DNA of 64,000 bases from Mycobacterium sp. E3251 (GCF_001666835.1 NZ_LZJF01000051.1:1-64000), one strand, 5' to 3'. Counted from the first letter of the stretch, positions 46,270-54,728 are shown. Numbers and translations are program-made. Notes: generated by a model not told the origin, from the letters alone.

Positions 46270-47325
46270 ATGCCGGCCCGCCGGCACGCCTACTTCGCAT
46301 ACGGGTCGAACCTGTGCGCCAGGCAGATGGCGCTGCGGTGTCCGGACGCCGCCGATCCGCGGCCGGCGGTGCTGTCCGATCACGACTGGCTGATCAACCA
46401 GCGCGGCGTGGCCACGGTCGAACCGTGCGCCGGCACTCAGGTACATGGCGTGGTCTGGCAGATCTCCGATGGCGACCTCGCGACGCTGGACAGCGCCGAG
46501 GGTGTGCCGGTGCGCTACCGGCGAGACCGGCTGACCGTGCACACCGACGGCGGGCCGTCGCCGGCCTGGGTGTACATCGACCATCGCGTGACACCGGGCC
46601 CGCCCCGACCGGGCTACCTGCCCAAGATCATCGACGGCGCCGTGCAGCACGGGTTGCCGCAGCGCTGGATCGACTTCTTGCGGCGCTGGGACCCCTCGCA
46701 CTGGCCTCGCCGGATGCCGGCGTCGGGCGCTGCGCCGCAATCGCTTTCAGCGCTGCTGAGCGAGCCCGGCGTCAGCGAGGACAGCCAATTACGTTCGCGT
46801 TTCGGCTTTCTGGCCATCCACGGCGGCGGGCTGGAAGAAATGACCGACGTGATCGCCGAACGTGCCGCCGACGCCGCACACGCCTCGGTGTACGTGCTGC
46901 GTCATCCCGACCGCTACCCGCACCACCTGCCCTCGGCCCTGTTCGACCCGGCCGAGTCGCCCCGGCTCGCGGAATTCCTCGACCACGTCGACGTTGCGGT
47001 GTCGCTGCACGGCTACGGCCGCATCGGGCGCAGCACACAATTGCTGGCCGGCGGCCGCAACCGCGCGCTGGCCGCACACCTGGCCCGGCACATTCAGTTG
47101 ACCGGCTACCGGGTGATCACCGACCTCGAGGACATCCCGCCGGAGTTGCGCGGTCTGCATCCGGGCAACCCGGTCAACCGGGTGCGCGACGGCGGGACGC
47201 AGCTGGAACTGTCTCCCCGCGTGCGCGGTCTGAGCCCGCGCAGCCCGCTGCCCGGCGACGACGGCCTGTCGCCGGTGACGACGGCGCTGATCGAAGCATT
47301 GGCGGAAGCGGCACGTTGTTGGTAA
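46270..47325 (+). CDS. Fusion of gamma-glutamylcyclotransferase-like and poly-gamma-glutamate-hydrolase-like domains
   Basis: The 351 residues have two parts. The N-terminal part (about 1-140) begins AYFAYGSN, the substrate loop of the GGCT superfamily, with the probable catalytic Glu in DSAEGVPVRY (E77). The C-terminal part (about 170-351) has FLAIHGGGLEEMTDVIAE and AVSLHGYGRIG, the metal-ligand pattern of zinc poly-gamma-glutamate hydrolases (H184, E189/E190, H247). Both domain types act on gamma-glutamyl bonds. Assignment is from motifs; the natural substrate is unknown. The ATG directly abuts the mntH stop. Confidence 0.78.
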   Translation: MPARRHAYFAYGSNLCARQMALRCPDAADPRPAVLSDHDWLINQRGVATVEPCAGTQVHGVVWQISDGDLATLDSAEGVPVRYRRDRLTVHTDGGPSPAWVYIDHRVTPGPPRPGYLPKIIDGAVQHGLPQRWIDFLRRWDPSHWPRRMPASGAAPQSLSALLSEPGVSEDSQLRSRFGFLAIHGGGLEEMTDVIAERAADAAHASVYVLRHPDRYPHHLPSALFDPAESPRLAEFLDHVDVAVSLHGYGRIGRSTQLLAGGRNRALAAHLARHIQLTGYRVITDLEDIPPELRGLHPGNPVNRVRDGGTQLELSPRVRGLSPRSPLPGDDGLSPVTTALIEALAEAARCW

Positions 47326-47354
47326 TTGTCCTCATCTGTTGAACGGAGTTGTTG

Positions 47355-48173
47355 GTGGCCAAGGAATTTCGCTTCGGAATGAGCATGCGATTCATCAAGT
47401 CGCGCGCAGCTTTCGTCGACAAGGTTAAGCAGGCAGAAGACATCGGATTCGATGTGCTTTGCGTGCCAGACCATCTCGGCGCGGTTGCCCCGATTCCGGC
47501 ACTGACCGCGGCCGCCATGGTCACCGACAAACTCAAGCTGAGCATGTATGTGCTCAACGCCGCCTTCTACAAGCCCGCCCTGCTCAGCCGGGACCTGGGC
47601 GACCTGGACAAGCTCAGTAACGGCCGCCTCGAAATCGGGCTCGGCACCGGGTATGTCAAGGAGGAGTTCGACGCCGCAGAGCTCCCCTACCCCAGTGCCG
47701 GCGCCCGGGTGGACTACCTCGACCACATGACCAAGTATCTGAAGGAGCATCACCCGACGACACCGATCCTCATCGCCGGCAACGGCGACCGGGTGCTGAC
47801 CATCGCCGCCCAGCACGCCGACATCATCGGGCTGACCGGTTCGAGGGTGAAAGAGGCCGACGACCCGCTGACCGAACGCGTCGAGTTCGTCCGCAACGCC
47901 GCCGGCGACCGATTCGACGCGCTCGAATTGAACCTCGCAGTCACGGCGGTCCCGGTCGAGGGCGAGAGCCTGCCCGACCTGACGATGACCCGTCGCTACG
48001 CGGCCGGGTTGTCCGACGAGGAGATCCTGGCCATGCACTCCGTGCTGACGGGCTCACCCCGCGAGATGGCCGACACGCTGCTGGAGTACCGGGAGAAGTA
48101 CGGAGTCACGTTCATCACCGTCCAGGACAACCACGTCGACAACTTTGCAAAGGTCATCGCGGAACTGCGCTGA
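47355..48173 (+). CDS. LLM-class F420-dependent oxidoreductase
   Basis: The 272 residues show the luciferase-like barrel with FRFGMSMRFIKSRAAFVD, VLCVPDHLGAVAPIP, LSNGRLEIGLGTGYVKEEF and PTTPILIAGNGDRVLTIAA. The GTG start at 47355 has GGAG eight bases upstream. It is the third member of this family in the window and is not preceded by a KstR-type site. The substrate is unknown. Confidence 0.9.
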   Translation: MAKEFRFGMSMRFIKSRAAFVDKVKQAEDIGFDVLCVPDHLGAVAPIPALTAAAMVTDKLKLSMYVLNAAFYKPALLSRDLGDLDKLSNGRLEIGLGTGYVKEEFDAAELPYPSAGARVDYLDHMTKYLKEHHPTTPILIAGNGDRVLTIAAQHADIIGLTGSRVKEADDPLTERVEFVRNAAGDRFDALELNLAVTAVPVEGESLPDLTMTRRYAAGLSDEEILAMHSVLTGSPREMADTLLEYREKYGVTFITVQDNHVDNFAKVIAELR

Positions 48174-48238
48174 CTGGTCGGCTGCGGCCGCCGCGCGGTG
48201 ACCCGGAGCAGTCAGGAGGCGTTGGTCCCCCCGTAAGT

Positions 48239-48250
48239 GGCCTTAGGGCC
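48239..48250. promoter_or_regulatory. Possible DosR-like palindrome GGCCTTAGGGCC
   Basis: This 12-bp near-palindrome is similar in shape to DosR boxes (GG-C....G-CC type) and ends 37 bp before the start at 48288. The M. tuberculosis protein with the same domain fusion (Rv0571c) belongs to the DosR regulon, which makes the site worth noting. The match is weak. Confidence 0.3.
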
Positions 48251-48287
48251 CTTCGGCGCGCCCGCAGACGGCGACCACACTCGGGAG

Positions 48288-49685
48288 ATGACTCAAAGCG
48301 ATTGGGGGCGGCCGCTGGGGCAACGGCTGGCTTCGCTGCGCGGCGATTCGAGACTGTTCGACGATCGTGTTGACGCCGGACGAGCGCTGGGCAGAAGCCT
48401 GGAATCGTTGCGCGGTCACGGTGTTGTGGTGCTGGGCCTCCCACGCGGCGGTGTGCCGGTGGCCTTCGAGGTCGCCAAGGCCCTCCATGCCCCGCTCGAT
48501 GTACTGGTGGTGCGCAAGCTCGGGGTCCCGTTCCAGCCCGAATTGGCCTTCGGGGCGATCGGCGAGGGCGGGGTGCGGGTGATCAACGACGCCGTGGTGC
48601 GGGAGGCCCGGTTGTCCGCGGACGAGATTGCCGCCGTCGAGGCGAAGCAGCGGGCCGAGTTGGCTCGTCGCTCGGAACGGTTCCGCAGCGGGCATGACCG
48701 GATCCCGTTGGCGGGACGCACCGCGGTGATCGTCGATGACGGCGTCGCGACCGGCGCGACGGCCAGAGCCGCCTGCGAGGTGGCCCGCGCCCAGGGGGCA
48801 AGCAGGGTTGTGCTGGCCGTTCCGATCGGCGGACGCGATGTCTTCGAACGATTCGCCGGGTACGCCGACGACGTGGTTTGTTTGCATACGCCCGAGTTCT
48901 TCTTCGCCGTTGGGCAGGGCTACCGCAACTTCACCCAGACGTCCGACGACGAGGTGGTCGCGCTCCTCGGTCGCGCCCGCGACGGTTCTCGCGGGCCGGT
49001 CGGCGACGCCGCCGCGGCCGACCCGCCCCTACGCGACGAGGAAGTGAGGGTGAGCGCCGGTTCGGCGTCGGTGGCCGGACATCTGACGATTCCCGAACAT
49101 CCGGTCGGCGTGGTGCTGTTCGCGCACGGCAGTGGGAGCAGCCGGCACAGCCCCCGCAATCGCTACGTGGCCGACGTGTTGAACGACGCGGGCCTGGCGA
49201 CGCTGCTGTTCGACCTGCTCACCCCGGAAGAGGAACGAAATCGCGCCAATGTGTTCGACATTGAGCTGTTGGCGCGCCGACTGGTCGATGTCACCGGCTG
49301 GCTGAGCCGCCAGGAAGACACCGCCGCGTTGCCGGTCGGCTACTTCGGCGCCAGCACCGGCGCGGGCGCTGCCCTGGTCGCCGCCACCGACCCGCGCGTG
49401 AACGTCGCGGCGGTGGTGTCCCGGGGCGGACGGCCCGATCTCGCGGGTCCGTTCCTGGCCAGGGTGCACGCGCCGACGCTGCTGATCGTGGGCGGCAACG
49501 ACGAAATGGTGCTGGAGCTGAATCGGCAAGCGCGAGCCGCGATCCCCGGCAAGTGCGAACTCGCCGTCGTGCCGGGCGCCACCCACCTCTTCGAAGAACC
49601 TGGGACGCTCGAGCGAGCCGCGATGCTGGCCCGCGATTGGTTCATCGACCACCTGAGCCCGGCAGCTCTCACCGCGAATCCGTAG
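48288..49685 (+). CDS. Phosphoribosyltransferase-dienelactone hydrolase fusion protein (Rv0571c-like)
   Basis: The 465-residue protein joins a type I PRTase domain (about 1-215) to an alpha/beta-hydrolase of dienelactone-hydrolase type (about 225-465). The PRTase part has VVLGLPRGGVPVAFEVA and the PRPP motif VIVDDGVATGATARAA. The hydrolase part has nucleophile elbow YFGASTGAGAAL and a late histidine in PGATHLFEEP. No substrate is known for this fusion. The ATG at 48288 follows GGGAG. Confidence 0.9.
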   Translation: MTQSDWGRPLGQRLASLRGDSRLFDDRVDAGRALGRSLESLRGHGVVVLGLPRGGVPVAFEVAKALHAPLDVLVVRKLGVPFQPELAFGAIGEGGVRVINDAVVREARLSADEIAAVEAKQRAELARRSERFRSGHDRIPLAGRTAVIVDDGVATGATARAACEVARAQGASRVVLAVPIGGRDVFERFAGYADDVVCLHTPEFFFAVGQGYRNFTQTSDDEVVALLGRARDGSRGPVGDAAAADPPLRDEEVRVSAGSASVAGHLTIPEHPVGVVLFAHGSGSSRHSPRNRYVADVLNDAGLATLLFDLLTPEEERNRANVFDIELLARRLVDVTGWLSRQEDTAALPVGYFGASTGAGAALVAATDPRVNVAAVVSRGGRPDLAGPFLARVHAPTLLIVGGNDEMVLELNRQARAAIPGKCELAVVPGATHLFEEPGTLERAAMLARDWFIDHLSPAALTANP

Positions 49686-49700
49686 CAACGGCTTTGATGT

Positions 49701-49868
49701 CTAGCTAGGCGGCACGTGCTCCCCGGCCCGCGGGCACTCGTCGGGTAGGTGGATCAGTACCGCGTCGTCATCGGCCGGCGCGGCCTGGCCGCGGCGATTC
49801 GCGGTCAGGTAGAGCCATCCCGGTCCGATGGTTTGTTTGCAGCGGGCGCATTGTGGGTCTGCGGCCAT
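49701..49868 (-). CDS. Small Cys-containing hypothetical protein (55 aa)
   Basis: The ATG at 49868 follows GAAGGGAG and encodes MAADPQCARCKQTIGPGWLY and a C-terminal DECPRAGEHVPPS. A CxxC pair and one later Cys could bind zinc. The open frame extends upstream but the extension is Arg-rich and unlike a protein. It is convergent with the PRTase-hydrolase gene. No function is known to me. Confidence 0.6.
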   Translation of the reverse strand: MAADPQCARCKQTIGPGWLYLTANRRGQAAPADDDAVLIHLPDECPRAGEHVPPS

Positions 49869-50144
49869 TGCATGCTCCCTTCCGGAGTCACGATCCCGGT
49901 CGTCATTCTCCGCGCCTTCGGCAGTCCTGGGCTGTGTTTGACGAAATCGGTTGCCGCGTAGTGTTATTCCGGACATTGCCGGCGCCCGCGCCGACCAGAG
50001 GGCCTCGCGAGTTGGGTAAAGCCATGGAATCGCAATCTGACACAGGGCGGCCCACTGCCAGGCCGAACCCACCCGACAAAAGTGAACTTAAGACATGACT
50101 TTCGACTCTCGCCGGCAATGGGTCAGCCGCGCAGACTGCAGAGC

Positions 50145-50570
50145 ATGACCACATCTGACGACACCGCCCAAACCTGGCGCGACGTGGCCGACCAGCTCAC
50201 CGCTGCGCAGATCGCTCAGCTCGAACGCCTCGAACGCGACGAACCGCAGACGCTGCTGGACATGGCGCGGCAATGGGCCGCCAAGAACGTGTCCGCGGGG
50301 ATGCCATTCGACACCATCGCGCCCCCCGACGGTGCGGTTCGCACCTTCGACTGGCAGCTCGACAGGAACTGGTTTCGCGACTTTGAGGGGACCACACGGC
50401 GGGGCGGGCGGGCGCGCGTTCAGATCTATGGCCGACAGCAGGTCGACGGCTCGACGCGCCGGTGGATCGCCGTGCATGCCCGCCACCTGGACGCGCTGGA
50501 CGGGATAGCCGCGCGCGAACTCGCCGCGGCGTTGACCGACGCGGCCGACGAGATCGAGCGGCTCGGCTGA
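50145..50570 (+). CDS. Hypothetical protein (141 aa)
   Basis: The ATG at 50145 gives MTTSDDTAQTWRDVADQL. The protein has a helical, acidic N-terminal half and a C-terminal half with FDWQLDRNWFRDFEGTTRRG and RWIAVHARHLDALDG. Codon use is normal for the host. I do not recognise the family. It sits between small proteins near the end of the conserved chromosome segment. Confidence 0.72.
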   Translation: MTTSDDTAQTWRDVADQLTAAQIAQLERLERDEPQTLLDMARQWAAKNVSAGMPFDTIAPPDGAVRTFDWQLDRNWFRDFEGTTRRGGRARVQIYGRQQVDGSTRRWIAVHARHLDALDGIAARELAAALTDAADEIERLG

Positions 50571-50644
50571 GCAGCCTTGAGCGATCCAATTATGGTGCAA
50601 CACAATAGGTATCAATCGGACAGACGACACACGGTAGGCGAATC

Positions 50645-51097
50645 GTGACTTTTCACTTCGAGACCGGCCCCGCTGCCGGCGAATACAGCGGCGAGGACGA
50701 CAACCAGCTTCAGCCAGAGGACACCCTGATAGATCGCGGTGTGGACGACATCCTCGACGAGGGGTATTCACCACCCGAGCGGCCTTATGGGCGAGGCGCA
50801 TTCGGCCCGGGCGAGACGATGGATCAACTCCTCGCGGAGGAAGAGCCGGATCCGGCAGCGCGCATCAACGTCCCGCTCGACGACGCCGAGCAACAACGCT
50901 CTGATGCATCCGAGCGCGAGTGCGAATTCCCTGAGCGGCGCGAGGTGGGCCGCGCCCGAGCCGGCCGCCTGGTAGCGCCGGACGAGGGATTCGGCGGGGA
51001 CTACGAGGATGAACTGCTCGCCTCGGACGTCGGGCTCGACGGGGGCGCGGCGTCCGCCGAGGAAGCCGCGATGCACGTCATCGAGGACGAGGACTGA
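50645..51097 (+). CDS. DUF5709 family acidic protein
   Basis: The 150-residue, strongly acidic protein starts with GTG (TFHFETGP). It contains DTLIDRGVDDILDEGYSPPE and RPYGRGAFGPGETMDQLLAEEEPD, then RVGRARAGRLVAPDEG-like and AASAEEAAMHVIEDED at the end, typical of DUF5709. Function is unknown; members are common in mycobacteria and other actinobacteria. It is the last chromosomal gene before the tRNA. Confidence 0.87.
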   Translation: MTFHFETGPAAGEYSGEDDNQLQPEDTLIDRGVDDILDEGYSPPERPYGRGAFGPGETMDQLLAEEEPDPAARINVPLDDAEQQRSDASERECEFPERREVGRARAGRLVAPDEGFGGDYEDELLASDVGLDGGAASAEEAAMHVIEDED

Positions 51098-51295
51098 CCG
51101 AACCGGGACCCTCGGCGACGACATTGCCGGCTGGAACCCAACCGCGTTGAGCAACCGCTACCGTGGGCGAAGGCATGGAAGGGCAATTGTCGCCATGAGT
51201 GGACCGGCTACACTCACGGCGCAGGACGCTGGATGCACCTTCTGAACGCCTTCATGGACGCGACCCGGGTGCGGTCAGGTGTCCGCAGACGGCCC

Positions 51296-51368
51296 GCCCT
51301 CGTAGCTCAGGGGATAGAGCACGGCTCTCCTAAAGCCGGTGTCGCAGGTTCGAATCCTGCCGGGGGCA
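51296..51368 (+). tRNA. tRNA-Arg (anticodon CCT)
   Basis: A full cloverleaf is visible. The acceptor stem is GCCCTCG/CGGGGGC, the D arm is GCTC...GAGC, and the anticodon stem is CGGCT/AGCCG with loop CTCCTAA. The T arm is GCAGG TTCGAAT CCTGC and the discriminator is A. CCA is not encoded. The integrase gene 43 bp downstream reads toward it, so the 3' half is probably the attachment site of the integrated element. Confidence 0.97.
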
Positions 51369-51411
51369 CGTCACGGCAAGGTTTCTTCGAGTGGGCAACT
51401 GAATCCATCGT

Positions 51412-52584
51412 TTATTCATCGTTTATGGTCCGCTCAAGCATGTCTGCGACTGCGGTGTGGACACGGCCGCGCGCCATGTAGCGGTCTTGAGTCATAGAGA
51501 TGCGGGTATGGCCGAGATGGTCGGCGCCGATCCGAGCCGATAGACCCGCATCGTCGATCAACGTCGCCAGCGACTTCCGGAAACTGTGCGACGTGGCATC
51601 GGGCACGCCGAGCTCCTGGCGCACCGCTCGCCATCGGGCCCGGAAGTTGTCCGGATCGCGCCATGTGCCGGCCGTCGACGGGAACACCACCACTTGCTGG
51701 CCGAGGTACGGAAGCGTGCGGCGCGCGGACAGTACCGTTACCGCGAAGCTGGGCAGCGGTAAGGTGCGGTACCCAGCGGCCGTTTTGGTCTCGTCCAGCC
51801 GAATCAACCCCTTACCCTTGGCCCTGATGACCTTGCCCGTGATGGTCAGCGTGGCTGCTGCCTCGTCGAAGTTGCCCCACTCCAGGCCGAGCAACTCTGA
51901 GATCCGAAGTCCGGTGGCAATGAAAAGCGTGATCGGGTCGACGAGGTCATTCCGCTGGCATGCCTCCGACGCGCGCAGTTGACCGAGCAGGCCGCGTAGT
52001 TCGTCCGCTGTTAGCGCGCTGGCGCCTTTCGGCCTGGACTTCGACCGCATCGGCGATACGTCGCGCACCGGGTTGGCAGCGATCACGTTGGCCATCACCG
52101 CTAAATGCAGACCGCCCTTCAGGATCGTCTTTGACTGCACAGCCAAGACGTCGCCGTGGGCCCGCCGCATCGACCGAATGGCTGCATCCAGGCGCGCAGG
52201 AGTCGCTTCCCCGACACGTACACCGGCGACGATTTTGGAGAGCAGCTTGGCGCAGTACCTGTAAGTGTCGATAGTCCGGATGGATCTGCCGTCCTCTTCC
52301 AGGCGGTCAATGTGCTGATCGACAAGCGCGGCGATCCGGGTGTCAAGGGTAATTTCGCTGCGGCCGGCGGCCCGACGTTGCGCCAGCGCTTCGACGAGAA
52401 CGTCTTCGGCAAGCTTGCCGTGCGCGTCATGCTCATCGGACGGACCGCGACGCTCGACGATGCGTGTCACGCCGTCGGAGTCACGAAATCGTGTGCGTGC
52501 CAACCAGACTCCCCCGCCTAGGTATATGCGGGCGATTCTTCCGTGCGCGCCGATCCGCAACGGCGGCCTACCCGCCATCTTCAC
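51412..52584 (-). CDS. int: Tyrosine-type site-specific recombinase (integrase)
   Basis: The 390 residues contain an N-terminal arm-type/SAM-like region and a catalytic domain. The tetrad is Arg in GLRISELLGLEW, His333-xx-Arg336 in HSFRKS, His356/359 in DHLGH, and Tyr369 in DRYMARG. The GTG start at 52584 overlaps the end of the upstream repressor gene by 17 bp, so they are co-translated. It ends 43 bp from the tRNA it most likely uses as attB. Confidence 0.95.
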   Translation of the reverse strand: MKMAGRPPLRIGAHGRIARIYLGGGVWLARTRFRDSDGVTRIVERRGPSDEHDAHGKLAEDVLVEALAQRRAAGRSEITLDTRIAALVDQHIDRLEEDGRSIRTIDTYRYCAKLLSKIVAGVRVGEATPARLDAAIRSMRRAHGDVLAVQSKTILKGGLHLAVMANVIAANPVRDVSPMRSKSRPKGASALTADELRGLLGQLRASEACQRNDLVDPITLFIATGLRISELLGLEWGNFDEAAATLTITGKVIRAKGKGLIRLDETKTAAGYRTLPLPSFAVTVLSARRTLPYLGQQVVVFPSTAGTWRDPDNFRARWRAVRQELGVPDATSHSFRKSLATLIDDAGLSARIGADHLGHTRISMTQDRYMARGRVHTAVADMLERTINDE

Positions 52585-53113
52585 CCTTCAGTTGCGAGAG
52601 TTGCTTCGTAACCCAGTCGAGCTGACTTTGCAATTGCATGGCGTACTGCGTATCACTACGGGCCGGGCTGCTGTCGAGATCGCCGAGTAGCCGCCGCCGC
52701 CGCCATTCCAACTCGTCGATCTGCCGGGCCCGGCGTAGCGGCTCGACATTGTCCAGATATTCGGTGGAGTAGTCGTCGCCAACTTCGCCCGAGAATCCCT
52801 GTATCGCAACAAGTTTCGGCCTGGACTCTTCTGGGCGCGCGTCGATAAATTCGTCATAAGGCGGTGGGTACAGCAACATAATCGGCGCCGTGTCCAGAGC
52901 GCGCGCCAAGATAACAAGCTCAGCCGTAGTGACGTACCGCCGGCGCCCATTCTCCAAGTCCGCGATCACCGAACGACTGACGTGATAACCGAGCTCTGCG
53001 GTGCGATTGGCGAGCCATTGCGCTGACCGGGTGCCGCGAAGCCGACGCACCTCCTCGCTGACCCGGTGCGCCTGTTCTTCGCTCCAGTCTCTCGGCTCCC
53101 AGTTCTGTGGCAT
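52568..53113 (-). CDS. XRE/HTH-domain regulator (element repressor)
   Basis: The 181 residues (ATG 53113; MPQNWEPRDWSEEQ) carry an HTH of XRE type: SAQWLANRTAELGYHVSRS and ADLENGRRRYVTTAEL. A C-terminal helical region rich in Arg and Gln follows (about 115-181), possibly for oligomerisation. An ATG four codons earlier is possible. It is divergent from the Xis-like gene and shares the switch region with an inverted-repeat operator. Repression of the opposite genes and control of int are inferred. Confidence 0.87.
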   Translation of the reverse strand: MPQNWEPRDWSEEQAHRVSEEVRRLRGTRSAQWLANRTAELGYHVSRSVIADLENGRRRYVTTAELVILARALDTAPIMLLYPPPYDEFIDARPEESRPKLVAIQGFSGEVGDDYSTEYLDNVEPLRRARQIDELEWRRRRLLGDLDSSPARSDTQYAMQLQSQLDWVTKQLSQLKGEDGG

Positions 53114-53173
53114 GACACGCAGCATACCGCGAAGTTGTGGGAATATCTGCGACATCCGCTACACTGCCGATAA

Positions 53174-53201
53174 CTACGCAGCAACAACAAATATTGCGTA
53201 G
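53174..53201. promoter_or_regulatory. Inverted-repeat operator in the repressor/Xis switch
   Basis: CTACGCA (53174-53180) and TGCGTAG (53195-53201) are perfect inverted arms with a 14-bp AT-rich spacer, 19 bp before the Xis-like ATG. The position between divergent repressor and early genes fits a lysogeny-type operator. Confidence 0.7.
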
Positions 53202-53220
53202 ATACACGCAAGGAGAGCTG

Positions 53221-53427
53221 ATGGAAGACGATGTCTGGCTCACGCGGCCCGAACTGTCGAGCCGCCAGAAACTGCCGCAAGCCACCTTGGCGCAGTGGGC
53301 TTCTCAGGGCAAAGGGCCCAAGTACGCAAAGTTCGGCCGTCACGTGCGGTACCGGCTGGCGGACGTCATCGCTTGGGAGAACGCGAACACAGTGCAGCGC
53401 ACGGATGACCCGCGCGGTGTGGCGTAA
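53221..53427 (+). CDS. Xis/AlpA-like small DNA-binding protein
   Basis: The 68 residues form a MerR-like winged helix: WLTRPELSSRQKLPQATLAQ, then GPKYAKFGRHVRYRLADVIAWE, the pattern of excisionases and AlpA-type activators. An AGGAGA ribosome site precedes the ATG at 53221. It is the first gene of the rightward early operon and probably drives excision together with the integrase. Confidence 0.88.
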   Translation: MEDDVWLTRPELSSRQKLPQATLAQWASQGKGPKYAKFGRHVRYRLADVIAWENANTVQRTDDPRGVA

Positions 53428-53452
53428 CGCCCACGGTGACCGTCGCAGGCTC

Positions 53453-54211
53453 ATGAGTTGGCAGATGACCAACGAGATACGCCAGGCACGACTGGGCGGC
53501 CGGCTTCCCGGCATCAATTTCACAGAGTTCGCCGTGCTGTTCATCCTGGCCGATACCTGCCGGGGCGAGGCCCGCAACGCGTCGATAAGCATGTCCGAAC
53601 TGGCGAAGCTAAGCGGCCAGGAGCGTACCTCAATGTGGCGCGCCATCAACAAACTCGCGCGGTTGCGCTACATCGAAAAGCTTAGCCGTGGTAATCACTT
53701 TCAGGCGTCCCGCTACGAAGTGCTGCCCGGTGGTGCACGTTGCGCTGATGCAACGTGCACTGAAGCCCACCGAGGAGAGCACGTTGCACTCCAGACAGAG
53801 CACGTTGCGATTGACGCCAGTGCACGTTGCGCTGATGCAACACATCCCTTCATTCCCTCTAGAAATCCCGAGGGGGTGTCACTTACGTCGGGTACGCCAC
53901 CGGATCGGCAGGCGGGCGATCCCATCTCCACACCATTTCCGCCATCTACGAACGTCAAACGGCCGCGCTGCGCACGGCACGCCCACATCATCGACGACGC
54001 CGACGTCCCGCGATGTCCAGACTGCCGCGATGCCCGCCTCGCCAACGAAGCCCGGATCAACGACGCGGTTCAGCGCGAGAGAGAGCAACGCGAAGCCGAG
54101 TACGCCCGGATCCAGGCATGCCCCGACTGCCGCGGTACGCACTGGCTGCTGGACGACAACGACAACGCCGAGAGATGCGCACACCAAAAGCTCAACACAG
54201 GAGTCGCCTGA
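53453..54211 (+). CDS. Winged-helix replication-initiator-like protein with internal iterons
   Basis: The 252 residues (ATG 53453) have an N-terminal winged helix (about 1-90): MTNEIRQARLGG, SMSELAKLSGQERTSMWRAI and NKLARLRYIEKL. A low-complexity middle (about 94-130) contains two RCADAT and two EHVA repeats. A Cys-rich C-terminal part has PRCPDCRDARLANEAR and ACPDCRGTHWLLDD. This three-part plan, with the repeated DNA inside the gene, is like lambda-O-type initiators. Function is inferred; a transcriptional regulator is the alternative. Confidence 0.7.
   Translation: MSWQMTNEIRQARLGGRLPGINFTEFAVLFILADTCRGEARNASISMSELAKLSGQERTSMWRAINKLARLRYIEKLSRGNHFQASRYEVLPGGARCADATCTEAHRGEHVALQTEHVAIDASARCADATHPFIPSRNPEGVSLTSGTPPDRQAGDPISTPFPPSTNVKRPRCARHAHIIDDADVPRCPDCRDARLANEARINDAVQREREQREAEYARIQACPDCRGTHWLLDDNDNAERCAHQKLNTGVA
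53733..53841. repeat. Iteron-like GCACGTTGC cluster with 28-bp perfect palindrome (candidate origin)
   Basis: GTGCACGTTGC (53733-53743), a 6-bp centre and GCAACGTGCAC (53750-53760) form a perfect palindrome. The core GCACGTTGC recurs at 53779-53787, 53800-53808 and 53822-53830. The first 22 bp of the palindrome recur exactly at 53820-53841, 87 bp downstream. All lie inside the initiator-like coding sequence, between its DNA-binding and Cys-rich parts. Confidence 0.85.
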
Positions 54212-54468
54212 TGAAACAGCAAAACCACATCATATTGCGCGCGTATCTCGACACCAATGCACTCGCAAGGCCGTGCTCGACATGCCATGCCGAGGTCAAC
54301 GAGTGGTGCATGACACCTGACGACCGCGTGCGCAAGGTGCCATGTGTCGCACGCGCCGTCACGGGCGGGACCATCGCCGAATCGGCCGAAACTGACGCCC
54401 GGGACTTCACCGAGCCAAGTCACCCATTTGACTATCGCAACCACCAACCCCAGAAGGACAGCGCATGA
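54211..54468 (+). CDS. Phage-type zinc-finger-like small protein (85 aa)
   Basis: The ATG at 54211 overlaps the stop of the preceding gene. The product has ARPCSTCHAEVNEWCMTPDD and KVPCVARAV, giving a Cx2C...C...C pattern common in actinobacteriophage small proteins thought to bind nucleic acid. No enzymatic motif is visible. Its end overlaps the next start (ATGA). Confidence 0.7.
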   Translation: MKQQNHIILRAYLDTNALARPCSTCHAEVNEWCMTPDDRVRKVPCVARAVTGGTIAESAETDARDFTEPSHPFDYRNHQPQKDSA

Positions 54469-54728
54469 CCGTCAACCCCGAGCCAATCGAGCTGCCCTTC
54501 CACTGGGTTATCGACCAGTCCCGCGCATGGCGCCTCGTTGCTTCCATCCTCGAGCACGACGGAGCGCTATTCGCATCCGTTGTTGCCGAGGCCCGCAACG
54601 ACGGGCCGGAGGCAGTCAACAAGCTGCGAGCCGCTCTCGCCCGCAACCTCGTCCTCCGAGTCAGGATGGCCGTCGGCCTGCGCCCTAGACGAGCTTGTCA
54701 CCGCCGAGCTGACAGCTGCACTCAATGA
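54465..54728 (+). CDS. Small phage-like protein (87 aa), possibly frameshifted
   Basis: The ATG at 54465 overlaps the previous stop. The product is MTVNPEPIELPFHWVIDQSR followed by a helical region. After about codon 66 the frame becomes Arg-rich (RPRRACHRRADSCTQ). At the same place another frame gives a protein-like tail, ACALDELVTAELTAALNEQE, that ends at 54756 and overlaps the next start (54753). The intact protein may therefore run 54465-54756 through a frameshift near 54660-54690. Confidence 0.55.
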   Translation: MTVNPEPIELPFHWVIDQSRAWRLVASILEHDGALFASVVAEARNDGPEAVNKLRAALARNLVLRVRMAVGLRPRRACHRRADSCTQ

